Notes under the pieces: model-generated
Database searches by the model: none
What the model was told of the DNA's origin: nothing
The model's input: only the letters and a program-made list of their open reading frames with translations
Origin: Gemmatimonadota bacterium
GTDB taxonomy: Bacteria > Gemmatimonadota > Gemmatimonadetes > Longimicrobiales > Gaopeijiaceae
Assembly: GCA_027623325.1 (NCBI GenBank)
Contig: JAQBXY010000003.1
Coordinates: 1-64,000, forward strand
DNA: 64,000 nucleotides
Reading direction: 5' to 3'
Part shown: positions 6,693 through 14,146 of the stretch, in pieces
How the letters are laid out: each line of letters begins with the position of its first letter
Position numbering within the stretch: the first letter of the stretch is position 1
Made by a program: the position numbers and the translations under genes

Positions 6693-6765
6693 GGGGCCGT
6701 AGCTCAGCTGGGAGAGCGCAGCGTTCGCAACGCTGAGGTCAGGGGTTCGAGACCCCTCGGCTCCA
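6693..6765 (+). tRNA. tRNA-Ala (CGC)
   Basis: Acceptor GGGGCCG/CGGCTCC with G3·T70, identical to the Ala(GGC) acceptor at 6176; anticodon arm CAGCG-TTCGCAA-CGCTG; 73 nt. Confidence 0.95.
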
Positions 6766-6776
6766 CTGATACGATT

Positions 6777-6849
6777 GCCACCATAGCTCAGTTGGTAGAG
6801 CACGTCATTCGTAATGACGGGGTCGTCGGTTCAAATCCGACTGGTGGCT
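6777..6849 (+). tRNA. tRNA-Thr (CGT)
   Basis: Acceptor GCCACCA/TGGTGGC; anticodon arm CGTCA-TTCGTAA-TGACG; T-arm loop TTCAAAT; 73 nt; discriminator T. Confidence 0.94.
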
Positions 6850-6853
6850 CTGC

Positions 6854-6926
6854 TGCCCCGTGGTGTAACTGGCAACACGTCGGATTCTGGTTCCGAAGAG
6901 TCTAGGTTCGATCCCTAGCGGGGCAA
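6854..6926 (+). tRNA. tRNA-Gln (CTG)
   Basis: Acceptor TGCCCCG/CGGGGCA; anticodon arm TCGGA-TTCTGGT-TCCGA; 73 nt; only four bases after tRNA-Thr. Confidence 0.94.
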
Positions 6927-6964
6927 TGCATGGGGACGTGGCGCTTCGCGCGGTGCGTCCTTGG

Positions 6965-7048
6965 GGAGGGATGGCCGAGTGGCTTATGGCGGCGCCCTGC
7001 TAAGGCGTTGGTGGCAACACCGCGTGGGTTCGAATCCCACTCCCTCCG
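6965..7048 (+). tRNA. tRNA-Ser (GCT)
   Basis: Class II; acceptor GGAGGGA/TCCCTCC; anticodon arm GCGCC-CTGCTAA-GGCGT; T-arm GTGGG-TTCGAAT-CCCAC; discriminator G. Its last 16 bases are copied with one change at 7184-7199, on the far side of a palindromic element. Confidence 0.94.
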
Positions 7049-7051
7049 TAA
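7033..7051 (+). repeat. 19-bp direct repeat covering the tRNA-Ser(GCT) 3' end
   Basis: Matches 7184-7202 at 18 of 19 positions. It spans the T-loop, the 3' acceptor strand and three bases downstream. The two copies flank the element at 7054-7183. Confidence 0.85.
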
Positions 7052-7053
7052 GA

Positions 7054-7183
7054 TTGGGTGGTGTGCAGACAGGCTTAGTGGGGTTCAACCCACGTGCTCT
7101 TCAAAGAAGAGCGCAGCGTGGGTTTGGCTCGGAACGAGCGAGGCGAGTGGAGAGGAGCGAGGATCGCGAAGCGACCGCAGCTC
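7054..7183 (+). repeat. Short palindromic tRNA-associated element, copy S1
   Basis: A non-coding element behind tRNA-Ser(GCT), about 130 nt and flanked by 19-bp copies of the tRNA 3' end. Its 5' module (7081-7131) opens like a T-arm (GGGTTCAACCCAC). It forms a large hairpin between AACCCACGTGCTCTTC and GAAGAGCGCAGCGTGGGTT. Its 3' module (about 7154-7183) is GAGCGAGGATCGC-GAA-GCGACCGCAGCTC, also self-complementary. Both modules recur in copy S2, and the 3' module recurs in copy P. There is no open frame that could code a transposase, so it would need to be mobilised in trans. Confidence 0.75.
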
Positions 7184-7202
7184 AATCCCACTCCCGCCGT
7201 AA
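7184..7202 (+). repeat. Second copy of the tRNA-Ser(GCT) 3' end
   Basis: A duplicate of 7033-7051 with one substitution (CTCCCT becomes CTCCCG). It directly follows the GCAGCTC end of the element. Confidence 0.85.
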
Positions 7203-7236
7203 AGGTCGTGAACACGGGTCGCACCACGGCTTCGTT

Positions 7237-7320
7237 GGACGGGTGGCCGAGTGGCTTAAGGCGCACGATTGGAAATCGTGTGGGCTCACGCCCGCGTGGG
7301 TTCGAATCCCACCCCGTCCG
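7237..7320 (+). tRNA. tRNA-Ser (GGA)
   Basis: Class II; acceptor GGACGGG/CCCGTCC; anticodon arm CACGA-TTGGAAA-TCGTG; variable arm TGGGCTCACGCCCGC; discriminator G. The 3' end is duplicated at 7476-7502 beyond a palindromic element. Confidence 0.95.
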
Positions 7321-7332
7321 TGGTTGAGTAGA
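7306..7332 (+). repeat. 27-bp direct repeat covering the tRNA-Ser(GGA) 3' end
   Basis: Perfectly repeated at 7476-7502. It covers the T-loop to the tRNA 3' end plus 12 bases downstream. Confidence 0.92.
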
Positions 7333-7475
7333 CAGGAAAGGTACGGGGGTTCGAACCCACGAGATCTTCGAAGAAGAGCGCAGCGTGGGTTTGACTCGAG
7401 CGGCAAGACAGGGAACCGCGAAGCGCCAGAACGGCAACACGCGAGAGGAGCGAGGATGCGAAGCACCGCAGCTCC
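7333..7475 (+). repeat. Short palindromic tRNA-associated element, copy S2
   Basis: About 143 nt between perfect 27-bp copies of the tRNA-Ser(GGA) 3' end. Its 5' module (7347-7398) matches copy S1 closely, including the T-arm-like GGGTTCGAACCCAC and the hairpin arms CTTC/GAAG and AACCCACG/CGTGGGTT. Its 3' module GAGCGAGGATGCGAAGC…GCAGCTCC matches S1 and P. The middle (about 7400-7440) differs from S1, again showing a mosaic build. It is non-coding. Confidence 0.75.
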
Positions 7476-7502
7476 ATCCCACCCCGTCCGTGGTTGAGTA
7501 GA
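7476..7502 (+). repeat. Second copy of the tRNA-Ser(GGA) 3' end
   Basis: A perfect duplicate of 7306-7332, starting directly after the GCAGCTCC end of the element. The copies start 170 bp apart. Confidence 0.92.
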
Positions 7503-7517
7503 GGTACCCGAGAATTC

Positions 7518-7591
7518 CGGGGCGTGGCTCAGTCCGGTAGAGCGCTGCGTTCGGGTCGCAGAGGTCCCCGGTTCGAATCCGGGCGCCCCGA
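7518..7591 (+). tRNA. tRNA-Pro (CGG)
   Basis: Acceptor CGGGGCG/CGCCCCG; anticodon arm CTGCG-TTCGGGT-CGCAG with a normal 7-nt loop; T-arm CCCGG-TTCGAAT-CCGGG; 74 nt. It provides a useful contrast to the enlarged tRNA-Pro at 1920. Confidence 0.95.
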
Positions 7592-7620
7592 TTAGATGGG
7601 AACTGCAGGCCTCGTGTTGG

Positions 7621-7702
7621 GGAGCGCTGGCAGAACGGTATTGCACTCGCCTCGAAAGCGAGCGCCCGAAAGGGCTTGGGGGTTCGAATCCCTCGCGCTC
7701 CG
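7621..7702 (+). tRNA. tRNA-Ser (CGA)
   Basis: Class II; acceptor GGAGCGC/GCGCTCC; anticodon arm CTCGC-CTCGAAA-GCGAG; variable arm CGCCCGAAAGGGCTT; 82 nt; discriminator G. It is the last gene of the array and, unlike the other two Ser genes, has no element behind it. Confidence 0.92.
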
Positions 7703-7707
7703 TCCGC

Positions 7708-7740
7708 GCCCTCCAGGTCTTCGACCTGGGGGGCTTTTTT
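7708..7740 (+). terminator. Intrinsic terminator of the tRNA array
   Basis: A 12-bp stem (GCCCTCCAGGTC / GACCTGGGGGGC, one T·G) with loop TTC, then TTTTTT. It starts six bases after tRNA-Ser(CGA). Confidence 0.9.
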
Positions 7741-7841
7741 CGTGTTGTCGGCCCAGCGGTACACCCCTCCCCGCCGTGGAGACTCGGTCCGTCAAATCTT
7801 CTAGATTGGTTTCTGACACTCGCTCAACACAGGAGGCCGAG

Positions 7842-8613
7842 ATGCATTCTCCCGTTCGCACGATCCGCATGCTCTTGCTTCTGGTCTCCATGACCGTTGC
7901 CCAAGGGTGCTCCGAAGATCCTGCGATGCCTATGGACACGGACGTTGCGGCGCTGAGCTTCGACGGTGTCGATGACTACGTGACAGTGACTGACGCACCG
8001 GCCCTGGATATCACCGGCAACATCACGCTGAGTGCTTGGTTCTACTTCACCGGCAACGTTTCCGGGGAACCGGGGCTGATTCAGAAGGACGGCCCGGGAT
8101 CTTGGGGTCGCTACGGGCTCTGGGTCTTCGGGAGCAGGATCGACTTCTGCATCTTCATCGATGGTGGAGCTCAAAGCTGCGTCGCGTCCGTCGGCGATCT
8201 CACGCTCAACGCCTGGAACCACGTTGCGGGTGTGTACGATGGCGCGGAGATGCGGCTCTATCTCAACGGCATGTTGGACGCAAACACTGCGCTGACCGGG
8301 GCGATCTCCGCGAGCACGGAAGCCCTCTACCTCGGCGGCGATCCGACGGAGTCGCTCTTTCTCCCGGGTCAGCTCCACGAAGTGTGCGTGTGGAACATCG
8401 CACGCGCCCAGGCGTCGATCATGATGGACATGGACGGACATGCGTATGACCGGTTCCGAAACGGGACTCGTCGGCTACTGGTCGATGATGGAGGGTATGG
8501 GCCAAAACGTCGGAGACTTTACCCCCAACAATCTCGATGGCGTGCTGGGTTCCAGTGCGGGGGCAGATGCGTCGGATCCAACCTGGGTGAGCACAACTTG
8601 GCCTCACTCCTGA
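7842..8613 (+). pseudogene. LamG-domain lipoprotein gene with a 3' frameshift
   Basis: AGGAGG (7831-7836) sits five bases before the ATG. A lipoprotein signal peptide (RMLLLLVSMTVAQGC) is followed by a LamG/concanavalin-like fold, from ALSFDGVDDYVTV through TLSAWFYF and WNHVAGVYDGAEMRLYLNG to LHEVCVWNIARAQA. Near 8445 the expected C-terminal strand (TGLVGYWSMMEG, then a run to DPTWVSTTWPHS) appears in the +1 frame and ends at TGA 8611-8613. The zero frame runs on to 8645 as unrelated, Arg-rich sequence. A one-base insertion or two-base deletion near 8440 explains this, either real or a sequencing error. The intact product would be a surface protein that binds glycans or other ligands. Confidence 0.8.
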
Positions 8614-8641
8614 CGCCGGGTCCACGCTCCGGGGTCACTGT

Positions 8642-10003
8642 TTGAACCGAACGACCGGGCCACGCTCCCAACGCTCGATCCTGCTCTTCTGGGCTCCGCT
8701 CGCGGCGACCTGGATCATGATGGCATCGGAGGGCCCGTTCCTCGCAGCCATCATCGCTCGTCTGCCGTTTCCGACGTTCAACCTGGCAGCCTACGGCGTC
8801 GCCTTCGCGCTGGCGATCCTGATCGAGGCTCCCGTCATCATGTTGATGAGTGCGGCGACTTCGGTTGTGAAAGACCGCGAGAGCTTCATCAAGCTCCGCA
8901 ACTTCTCGAGGGCGCTCTGCCTCGGTACCACGGTCATCCTGTTGGTTGTGCTCATACCGGCGATCTACGAGAGACTCATCGTGTCGCTCATGGGCGTGCC
9001 GCGAGAGATAGCCGACCTTACCTACGGAGCCCTCTGGTTTCTGTTGCCCTGGCCGAGCGCCATCGGATATCGCCGCTTCCTGCAAGGGGTGCTCATCCGT
9101 TCGGGCCGGACGAAGCTGGTCGCATATGGCACAGTGATCCGCTTGTTCGCGATGGTCGCAGCCGCGCTCGTCGGATTCTTCGTTCTCGGGATTCCCGGCG
9201 CATGGGTCGGAGGTCTATCTCTCGCGACCGGGGTTACCACGGAGGCGATCGCTGCTCGGTTCATGGCTGCATCCACAGTCCGATCGATTCTGGCGGGTGG
9301 CCTCGACAGCGGCGATGCGCGCGAGATCACGTACTGGGAGATCGCGAAGTTCTACTACCCGCTCGCGTTGACGTCCCTCATCGGTCTGACCGTGCAGCCG
9401 ATGCTTACGTTCTTCATGGGCAGGAGCATTTCCCCAGTCGAATCGTTGGCGGTCTTTCCCGTGGTCCACTCCCTTTCTTTCTTCTTTCGATCCCTGGGCC
9501 TCGCCTTTCAGGACGTTGCGATCGCACTGATCGGCGACCGCTTCGAGCATTTGCACGCCCTACGTCGCTTCGCGATCGGGCTGGGCGTGACAACGTCCGC
9601 CGCGCTCGCCCTCGTGGCGTTCACCCCTCCGCTCTCCAACCTCTACTTTCGCGACGTCTCGGGGCTGAGCCCCGTCCTCGCCGGCTTCGCGCTGACCCCC
9701 ACTCGCCTGATCGTCGTGCTCCCCGCCCTCTCGGTGTTGCTGTCACTGCAGCGCGCGATACTTCTGGTGGGCAGGCGAACCCATCACATCACGGTCGCGA
9801 GTGCCGTCGAAGTGGGCACGGTAGCGATCACGTTCGTGTCACTTGGATGGGGCCTCAACTTCGTGGGTGCGACCGCCGCCTTCGCGGCATTCGTGGCTGG
9901 TCGAATCACGAGCACCGCCTACCTGTCATGGGGGTGTCGGGGAGTCGTCACTTCTCACGGTTCGACGCGCATCAATCCGTCTCCCGAAGGCCGGACGGAG
10001 TAG
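8642..10003 (+). CDS. MATE/ANKH-like multipass membrane transporter
   Basis: A 453-residue protein with about 12 hydrophobic helices, arranged in two halves as in the MOP superfamily (MATE, MurJ, progressive-ankylosis-like). The N-terminal helix pair contains LLFWAPLAATWIMM and MASEGPFLAAIIARL, with a charged loop (VVKDRESFIK) between early helices as in MATE proteins. I lean to the ANKH-like branch because of the MASEGPFL segment, but I cannot align it here. Substrate is unknown. TTG is taken as the start because the frame is open and helix 1 begins at residue 12; no good ribosome site is seen. The 3' end overlaps thrB (convergent) by 49 bp. Confidence 0.75.
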   Translation: MNRTTGPRSQRSILLFWAPLAATWIMMASEGPFLAAIIARLPFPTFNLAAYGVAFALAILIEAPVIMLMSAATSVVKDRESFIKLRNFSRALCLGTTVILLVVLIPAIYERLIVSLMGVPREIADLTYGALWFLLPWPSAIGYRRFLQGVLIRSGRTKLVAYGTVIRLFAMVAAALVGFFVLGIPGAWVGGLSLATGVTTEAIAARFMAASTVRSILAGGLDSGDAREITYWEIAKFYYPLALTSLIGLTVQPMLTFFMGRSISPVESLAVFPVVHSLSFFFRSLGLAFQDVAIALIGDRFEHLHALRRFAIGLGVTTSAALALVAFTPPLSNLYFRDVSGLSPVLAGFALTPTRLIVVLPALSVLLSLQRAILLVGRRTHHITVASAVEVGTVAITFVSLGWGLNFVGATAAFAAFVAGRITSTAYLSWGCRGVVTSHGSTRINPSPEGRTE

Positions 10004-10878
10004 CCGACACACTCTGGGTCACCCGTACCCGCGTCGAAGATCTCGTGCATCGCCGAAGCCACCGCGTCCGCATCGCTCGGGTCGCACAACGCGATGAGCC
10101 CCGACCCGGCTCCGGAGATCGTCACGCCCCAAGCGCCGGCATCCACTCCGACCGACATCGCCGCCATTACGCTGGGGATGAGTGACAGGCGATGCGGAAC
10201 GTGGAGTTCATCCTTCATGCCAATGCGGATGAGCTCAGGATTGGCCTCTGCCAGGCCGCGGATGAGGGCGACGACGCGTCCGAGTGCGGCACCCGCCACC
10301 TTGTGCGGCACCGTTTTCGGAAGGATCGCTCGCGCTTCCTTCGTCGACACCCCGGCCGCCGGAGCCGCGTAGGCAAAGCCGACCCGCTCCGACAGCTGGA
10401 GACCTATGACAACGGGGCCGTCAGCGGTCAGCGCAACTGCACGCAGGCCGCCGAACAGGCTGGGGGCGGCATTGTCTCCATGCCCTTCGTGACGCATCGC
10501 GACGGCGAACGCCGAATCGTCGTCCCGCGCCTCATCCCGAACCGCTCTGGCGAGATCGTACCCGGCCAGCACCGCTGCCGCTGACGCACCGAGCCCGCGG
10601 GCCACCGGAATTTGAGAGCGCAGTCGGAGCGTGCCCCGCGGAACGATCCGATGCTTGCCCAACTCTTTGGAAAAGGTCGTGGCCACTAGGTCGGGCCCGT
10701 CCTCGCCATCGAGAGAGGCCAGCGTTCCGGAGCGTTCGACTACGAGACCCTCGCCATCCGAAGGCTCGAAAGAAACATCCAGGTACCGGTTCAGCGCGAG
10801 TCCGATGGTGTCGTATCCCGATCCGAGATTGGACGTCGAGCCCGGCACTCGCACACGGGCCGCATTCAGTTCGATCAC
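9955..10878 (-). CDS. thrB: Homoserine kinase
   Basis: A 307-residue GHMP kinase that phosphorylates L-homoserine with ATP, the penultimate step to threonine. It shows the N-terminal VRVPGSTSNLGSGYDTIGLAL segment, the ATP-binding glycine-rich PVARGLGASAAAV (about 91-103) and the C-terminal GHMP motif GVTISGAGSGLIAL. Length is normal. Its ATG overlaps the thrC stop (ATGA, 10875-10878), so the two are translationally coupled in a thrC-thrB operon. The convergent 3' overlap with the transporter gene leaves no room for a separate terminator. Confidence 0.95.
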   Translation of the reverse strand: MIELNAARVRVPGSTSNLGSGYDTIGLALNRYLDVSFEPSDGEGLVVERSGTLASLDGEDGPDLVATTFSKELGKHRIVPRGTLRLRSQIPVARGLGASAAAVLAGYDLARAVRDEARDDDSAFAVAMRHEGHGDNAAPSLFGGLRAVALTADGPVVIGLQLSERVGFAYAAPAAGVSTKEARAILPKTVPHKVAGAALGRVVALIRGLAEANPELIRIGMKDELHVPHRLSLIPSVMAAMSVGVDAGAWGVTISGAGSGLIALCDPSDADAVASAMHEIFDAGTGDPECVGYSVRPSGDGLMRVEP

Positions 10879-12191
10879 GTGGACGCTTTCTCCAGTTCGA
10901 CGAGCAGGGCAGCGAGTGTGGGGGCGATCGTTTCCATGCGCTCGGCACGGTGTTCGAGAGCAGCCAAGTCCGGGGGCACTGGAATCGCACGTCCGATGAC
11001 ATCCTCCACGGACTCAGGAAACTTCGCAGGATGTGCGGTCGCCAAGATAACCAGCGCCTCATTTGACGGAGCATCATGTCGACGCGCCGCTTCGTACGCC
11101 ACCGCCGAGTGGGGATCGAGGATGTAGCCCGTCGCACGGTAGACGTCCGCGATGCACTCCGTCGCTGACTCGTCCGAAACCGACACACCTGTTACGTCGC
11201 GTCTCAGCGCATGGGCGTCTCCGCCATAGAGCCACAACAGCCGTTCGAGATTGCTCGGCGAACCTACATCCATGGCATTCGACGACGTGGTGACCGAGGC
11301 ACGCGACTCGAAGTCAGCGCCGTTGAGAAAGTCGATGAAGCCTCGGTTGGCGTTGGCGGCGGCGATGAACCCCGTCGTCTGCACACCGGCTCGCATGGCC
11401 ATGAGTCCTGCACACAGATTCCCGAGGTTGCCGGAGGGCACCACGAAACGCGGCCGAGGCACGACGTGCGCCGCGTACACGTAATACAGTATCTGTGGAA
11501 GCAGCCGGGCCACGTTGATCGAGTTCGCGGAGGTCAGGCGGTGAGCAACCGACTCCGTGGTGCTCAGAAACGCCTCCTTCACGAGACGCTGACAATCGTC
11601 GAACGTCCCGCGCACTGCGAGCGCATGCACGTTCTCGCCGAGCGTCGTCATTTGTCGGCGTTGGCGTGCGCTGATGCCGTCGACCGGGAAGAGCACCACG
11701 ACAGAGGTCCCGGCGAGTCCGCGAAACGCGTCTGCGACCGCCCCGCCCGTGTCCCCCGAGGTCGCGACAAGAACGATCCGGGAAGCCGGCTCGCCCTCGT
11801 CGACCTCCTCCATGAGCGCTGCCATGAAACGGGCGCCGACGTCCTTGAAGGCGTGGGTCGGGCCGTGAAACAACTCGAGCACGAAACGCCCCGCTTCGAC
11901 CTCCACAAGCGGAATCGGGAACGTCAGCGATCGTTCGACAACCCGAGTTACCGTCGCTCTTGGGACACCCGGGAAGAGCGCGGGCGCCGCCCACTTCGCG
12001 ATCCGGAGGAGGGTGTCGCACCCATCGCCATCGGGACTCGTCAGCATGCCGGGGGCGGGAGGCACCTCAGTGTTCGGGAGCATGGGAATGGCCACAGGGA
12101 CATAGAGGCCTCCTTCCGGACCAAGGCCACGGAGGATCGCCTCCTTCAGCGGAACGGCCCGACCGCCTCGTGTTGTGGTGTATCCACTCAT
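10875..12191 (-). CDS. thrC: Threonine synthase
   Basis: A 438-residue PLP enzyme converting O-phosphohomoserine to threonine. The N-terminus MSGYTTTRGGRAVPLKEAILRGL and the PLP-lysine motif HGPTHAFKDVGARF are typical of the bacterial fold-type II form. The phosphate-binding VPSGNLGNLCAGL loop and SGDTGGAV are also present. Length suits the longer E. coli-like class. It is the first gene of the thrC-thrB operon. The start is the ATG immediately preceding the conserved N-terminus. No threonine attenuator or T-box is recognisable in the 45 bp upstream. Confidence 0.95.
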   Translation of the reverse strand: MSGYTTTRGGRAVPLKEAILRGLGPEGGLYVPVAIPMLPNTEVPPAPGMLTSPDGDGCDTLLRIAKWAAPALFPGVPRATVTRVVERSLTFPIPLVEVEAGRFVLELFHGPTHAFKDVGARFMAALMEEVDEGEPASRIVLVATSGDTGGAVADAFRGLAGTSVVVLFPVDGISARQRRQMTTLGENVHALAVRGTFDDCQRLVKEAFLSTTESVAHRLTSANSINVARLLPQILYYVYAAHVVPRPRFVVPSGNLGNLCAGLMAMRAGVQTTGFIAAANANRGFIDFLNGADFESRASVTTSSNAMDVGSPSNLERLLWLYGGDAHALRRDVTGVSVSDESATECIADVYRATGYILDPHSAVAYEAARRHDAPSNEALVILATAHPAKFPESVEDVIGRAIPVPPDLAALEHRAERMETIAPTLAALLVELEKAST

Positions 12192-12251
12192 GCGCGGAAA
12201 TCTAAGCCGGAGCGATCCGCTGGTCGCGGCACCCCGTAGGAGTCGATAAGC

Positions 12252-12285
12252 AAAAGGCGCCGACGCCCCTCAGGACGTCGGCGCC
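12252..12285 (-). terminator. Terminator of the histone-H1-like gene
   Basis: On the minus strand a perfect 10-bp stem GGCGCCGACG / CGTCGGCGCC with a 10-nt loop is followed by TTTTG. It lies 35 bp after the stop codon. Confidence 0.8.
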
Positions 12286-12319
12286 GACTCTCTCGGAAGA
12301 GAGGGACTACGAAATGCTA

Positions 12320-12613
12320 CTACTTCTTCTTCGGCGCAGCCTTCTTCTTCGGCGCAGCCTTCTTCTTAGGCGCAGCCTTCTTCTTCGGCGCGGCCTTCTT
12401 CTTAGGCGCAGCCTTCTTCTTCGGCGCAGCCTTCTTCGCAGTCGTCGCCTTCTTCGGCGCCGTCTTACGAGCAGGACGCTTCTTCGCTCCGGCTGCCTTC
12501 TTCGCTGCCGGCTTGGCTGCCGCTTTCTTCTTCGGCGCAGCCTTCTTCTTCGGTGCTGCCTTCTTCTTCGGTGCTGCCTTCTTCTTGGGTGCCGCCTTCT
12601 TCTTGGCCGCCAC
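12320..12613 (-). CDS. Histone-H1-like Lys/Ala/Pro repeat protein
   Basis: A 97-residue protein made almost entirely of K, A and P. It starts MAAKKK, then has four AAPKKK repeats, a divergent centre (AAKPAAKKAAGAKKRPARKT, then APKKATTAKK) and six more AAPKKK repeats. Family knowledge: bacterial H1-like proteins with such tails bind DNA non-specifically and compact the nucleoid. The DNA repeat unit is about 18 bp with synonymous variation, so copy number could change by slippage. The gene has its own terminator and a likely promoter. The start is the first ATG, directly before the repeats. The long leucine/arginine-rich frames on the opposite strand are artefacts of this repeat. Confidence 0.85.
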   Translation of the reverse strand: MAAKKKAAPKKKAAPKKKAAPKKKAAPKKKAAAKPAAKKAAGAKKRPARKTAPKKATTAKKAAPKKKAAPKKKAAPKKKAAPKKKAAPKKKAAPKKK

Positions 12614-12661
12614 GGGTGTGCCTCCAGGACTGGGTTTACCACGCGGGTTACATGGAGATTC

Positions 12662-12688
12662 AATTTACGTAGCACGAAATCGCGTCAA
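12662..12688 (-). promoter_or_regulatory. Candidate promoter of the histone-H1-like gene
   Basis: On the minus strand TTGACG (12688-12683) and TAAATT (12667-12662) are separated by 15 bp, 48 bp before the ATG, in a locally AT-rich stretch. The spacing is shorter than the ideal 17. A near-palindrome ACTATATACAGT lies further upstream at about 12713-12724. Confidence 0.35.
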
Positions 12689-12801
12689 CGCGCAATAGGC
12701 TTTTTTTACGAAATACTATATACAGTGTTTCGATGATCTTCCGGATACGATATCCGGTACCGTAGCTTAGGTGGGCAATCAGAACACCCCAGGGCCGTAA
12801 G

Positions 12802-13566
12802 ATGCTGACAACTACTGACTTCCTTCACGAACTCCGACGGCGCGGCGCGAAGCGCGTAAGCCGCGTTCGCTTCAGGACCAATCGAAATACGGTCTGGTCT
12901 TTGACGCAGCGAGGAACCGTTCTCAACGTCCATTCCGCCTACAGACTGGCGCCGCCTTCCTTGCTCGACGCGTTCGCGACGCTCGCAATCGAGGGCGGTG
13001 TCCGCTCGGCGGCGTCGAAACGTGCCGCCCGTTTGGTGGGCGACTGGCCCGAGGTCGCGATCGCAATCGAGGAAGCGCGAGCCCGACATCTGGCGCGCAC
13101 TCGCGAGGACCCGAACTTCGGTCGGACCCACTGCAGCGCGACTGATGAACAGCGCGCGTACCTCCGGACTCTGTACCGCTACTTCAATCAGACGCGCTTC
13201 GAGAGTGGCCTTCCCGCAGACGTTCCGGTCCGGTTGAGCCGTCGCATGAAATCCGCACTTGGCCACATGGTTCCGGGAGAACGGCCCGACGGAAGTCGAT
13301 ACGTGATCGAGATCGCGCTCAATATCGACCTCATGTTGGCCGGCAACGGGGCCGAGAGGATCGACACGCTGCTCCACGAGATGGCGCACATTGCTGACTA
13401 CCTGGAGTCGGGGAGCCTCGGACACGGAAAGTCCTGGCGGTCCTGGGCCCACCGGGTGGGCTGCCAACCGACGACGCTCTACGATCGACCGGTCGGCCGT
13501 CGACCCCGACGCCGCAGCCGAGTGACGCGTGTGCCCCCGCTTCCCCCTGCCCTCCTCGGGCCGTAG
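12802..13566 (+). CDS. SprT-like zinc metalloprotease
   Basis: A 254-residue protein. The C-terminal half is a SprT-like domain with a substrate-facing region (LYRYFNQTRFESGLPADVPV, about 124-143), the zinc-binding helix HEMAH (192-196) and the third ligand region LGHGKSW with H208. Family knowledge: SprT/Spartan-like domains cut DNA-bound or unfolded proteins, but most bacterial members are uncharacterised. The N-terminal 100 residues are basic and unassigned. The C-terminal tail (RPVGRRPRRRSRVTR) is strongly basic and could bind DNA, which fits its place beside the histone-like gene. The ATG start is the first in frame. Confidence 0.8.
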   Translation: MLTTTDFLHELRRRGAKRVSRVRFRTNRNTVWSLTQRGTVLNVHSAYRLAPPSLLDAFATLAIEGGVRSAASKRAARLVGDWPEVAIAIEEARARHLARTREDPNFGRTHCSATDEQRAYLRTLYRYFNQTRFESGLPADVPVRLSRRMKSALGHMVPGERPDGSRYVIEIALNIDLMLAGNGAERIDTLLHEMAHIADYLESGSLGHGKSWRSWAHRVGCQPTTLYDRPVGRRPRRRSRVTRVPPLPPALLGP

Positions 13567-13639
13567 AACCTTTTCTAGTCGACCGGTATTCATCTCTCTG
13601 CAGACGTGGATGACCGCGACTCCCGGGAGACGACGCAGG

Positions 13640-14143
13640 ATGTCGAGGACCTTCGAAGAGCTGGCCGGAACCGAACTGGACGCCCTCTACCAAGGGGCGC
13701 TTTTTCTGGCGGGCGGAAACCCTCGCGGTGCCGAGGAACTCTTGGTCAACGCCGTGACTCTCGCCTTCAAGGAACATGAGAGGGACGCTGGCCCGAACGA
13801 GATTCGTCGGTGGCTCGAAGCTCGGTTGGTCCGTTCCTTTCTACGCCATCTCCGAGAGGGACCGCTCGTCCTCCCCGAAGACACCGCGAGGAGGGTCGCA
13901 CTCGATCCTGTCACCTTCGAGTCGCTGGGGTCGACCGAACTGTTCGCCGCAGCCGCCGTGCTGCCGCCACGACCACGCGCGGCCCTGTGGCTCGTCCTGC
14001 TTCGCCGATGGAGCTACGCCGATGCGGCGTCGATCCTCGAGGTCGATGTCGCAGATTTGGAGAAGCTACTCGGGTACCGCGACGTGCTGATGCGGGAGAT
14101 CATGTCCGCTCCCGGCCTCCGTCGAACCGGCACGGAGATGTAA
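13640..14143 (+). CDS. ECF-like RNA polymerase sigma factor
   Basis: A 167-residue protein. Residues 1-70 resemble sigma region 2 (TFEELAGTELDALYQGALFLAGGNPRGAEELLVNAVTLAF). Residues 100-160 resemble region 4 with a helix-turn-helix (LPPRPRAALWLVLLRRWSYADAASILEV). The region-2 aromatic/acidic core is diverged, so promoter recognition may be unusual. ATG 13640 begins the conserved block; GCAGGA lies very close upstream, so 13607 is an alternative. A putative anti-sigma factor starts three bases after its stop, the usual pairing. Confidence 0.7.
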   Translation: MSRTFEELAGTELDALYQGALFLAGGNPRGAEELLVNAVTLAFKEHERDAGPNEIRRWLEARLVRSFLRHLREGPLVLPEDTARRVALDPVTFESLGSTELFAAAAVLPPRPRAALWLVLLRRWSYADAASILEVDVADLEKLLGYRDVLMREIMSAPGLRRTGTEM

Positions 14144-14146
14144 TAG

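Noticed and set aside
7033-7502. CRISPR-like reading of the repeats behind the Ser tRNAs.
   Set aside because: The repeats differ in sequence and are tied to tRNA ends. There are only two copies of each, and there is no leader or cas gene.
9202-10185. A 327-residue frame overlapping the transporter and thrB in another phase.
   Set aside because: Its composition is Arg/His/Pro-rich with no domain; both overlapping genes are well supported.
12314-12736. A leucine/arginine-rich 140-residue frame and similar ones across the histone-like gene.
   Set aside because: They are reading-frame shadows of the AAPKKK repeat, with low complexity and no start-site support.
12760-12800. A tRNA-like stretch (CCGTAGCTTAGGTGGGCAA) upstream of the SprT-like gene.
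   Set aside because: No acceptor, anticodon or T-arm can be paired around it.
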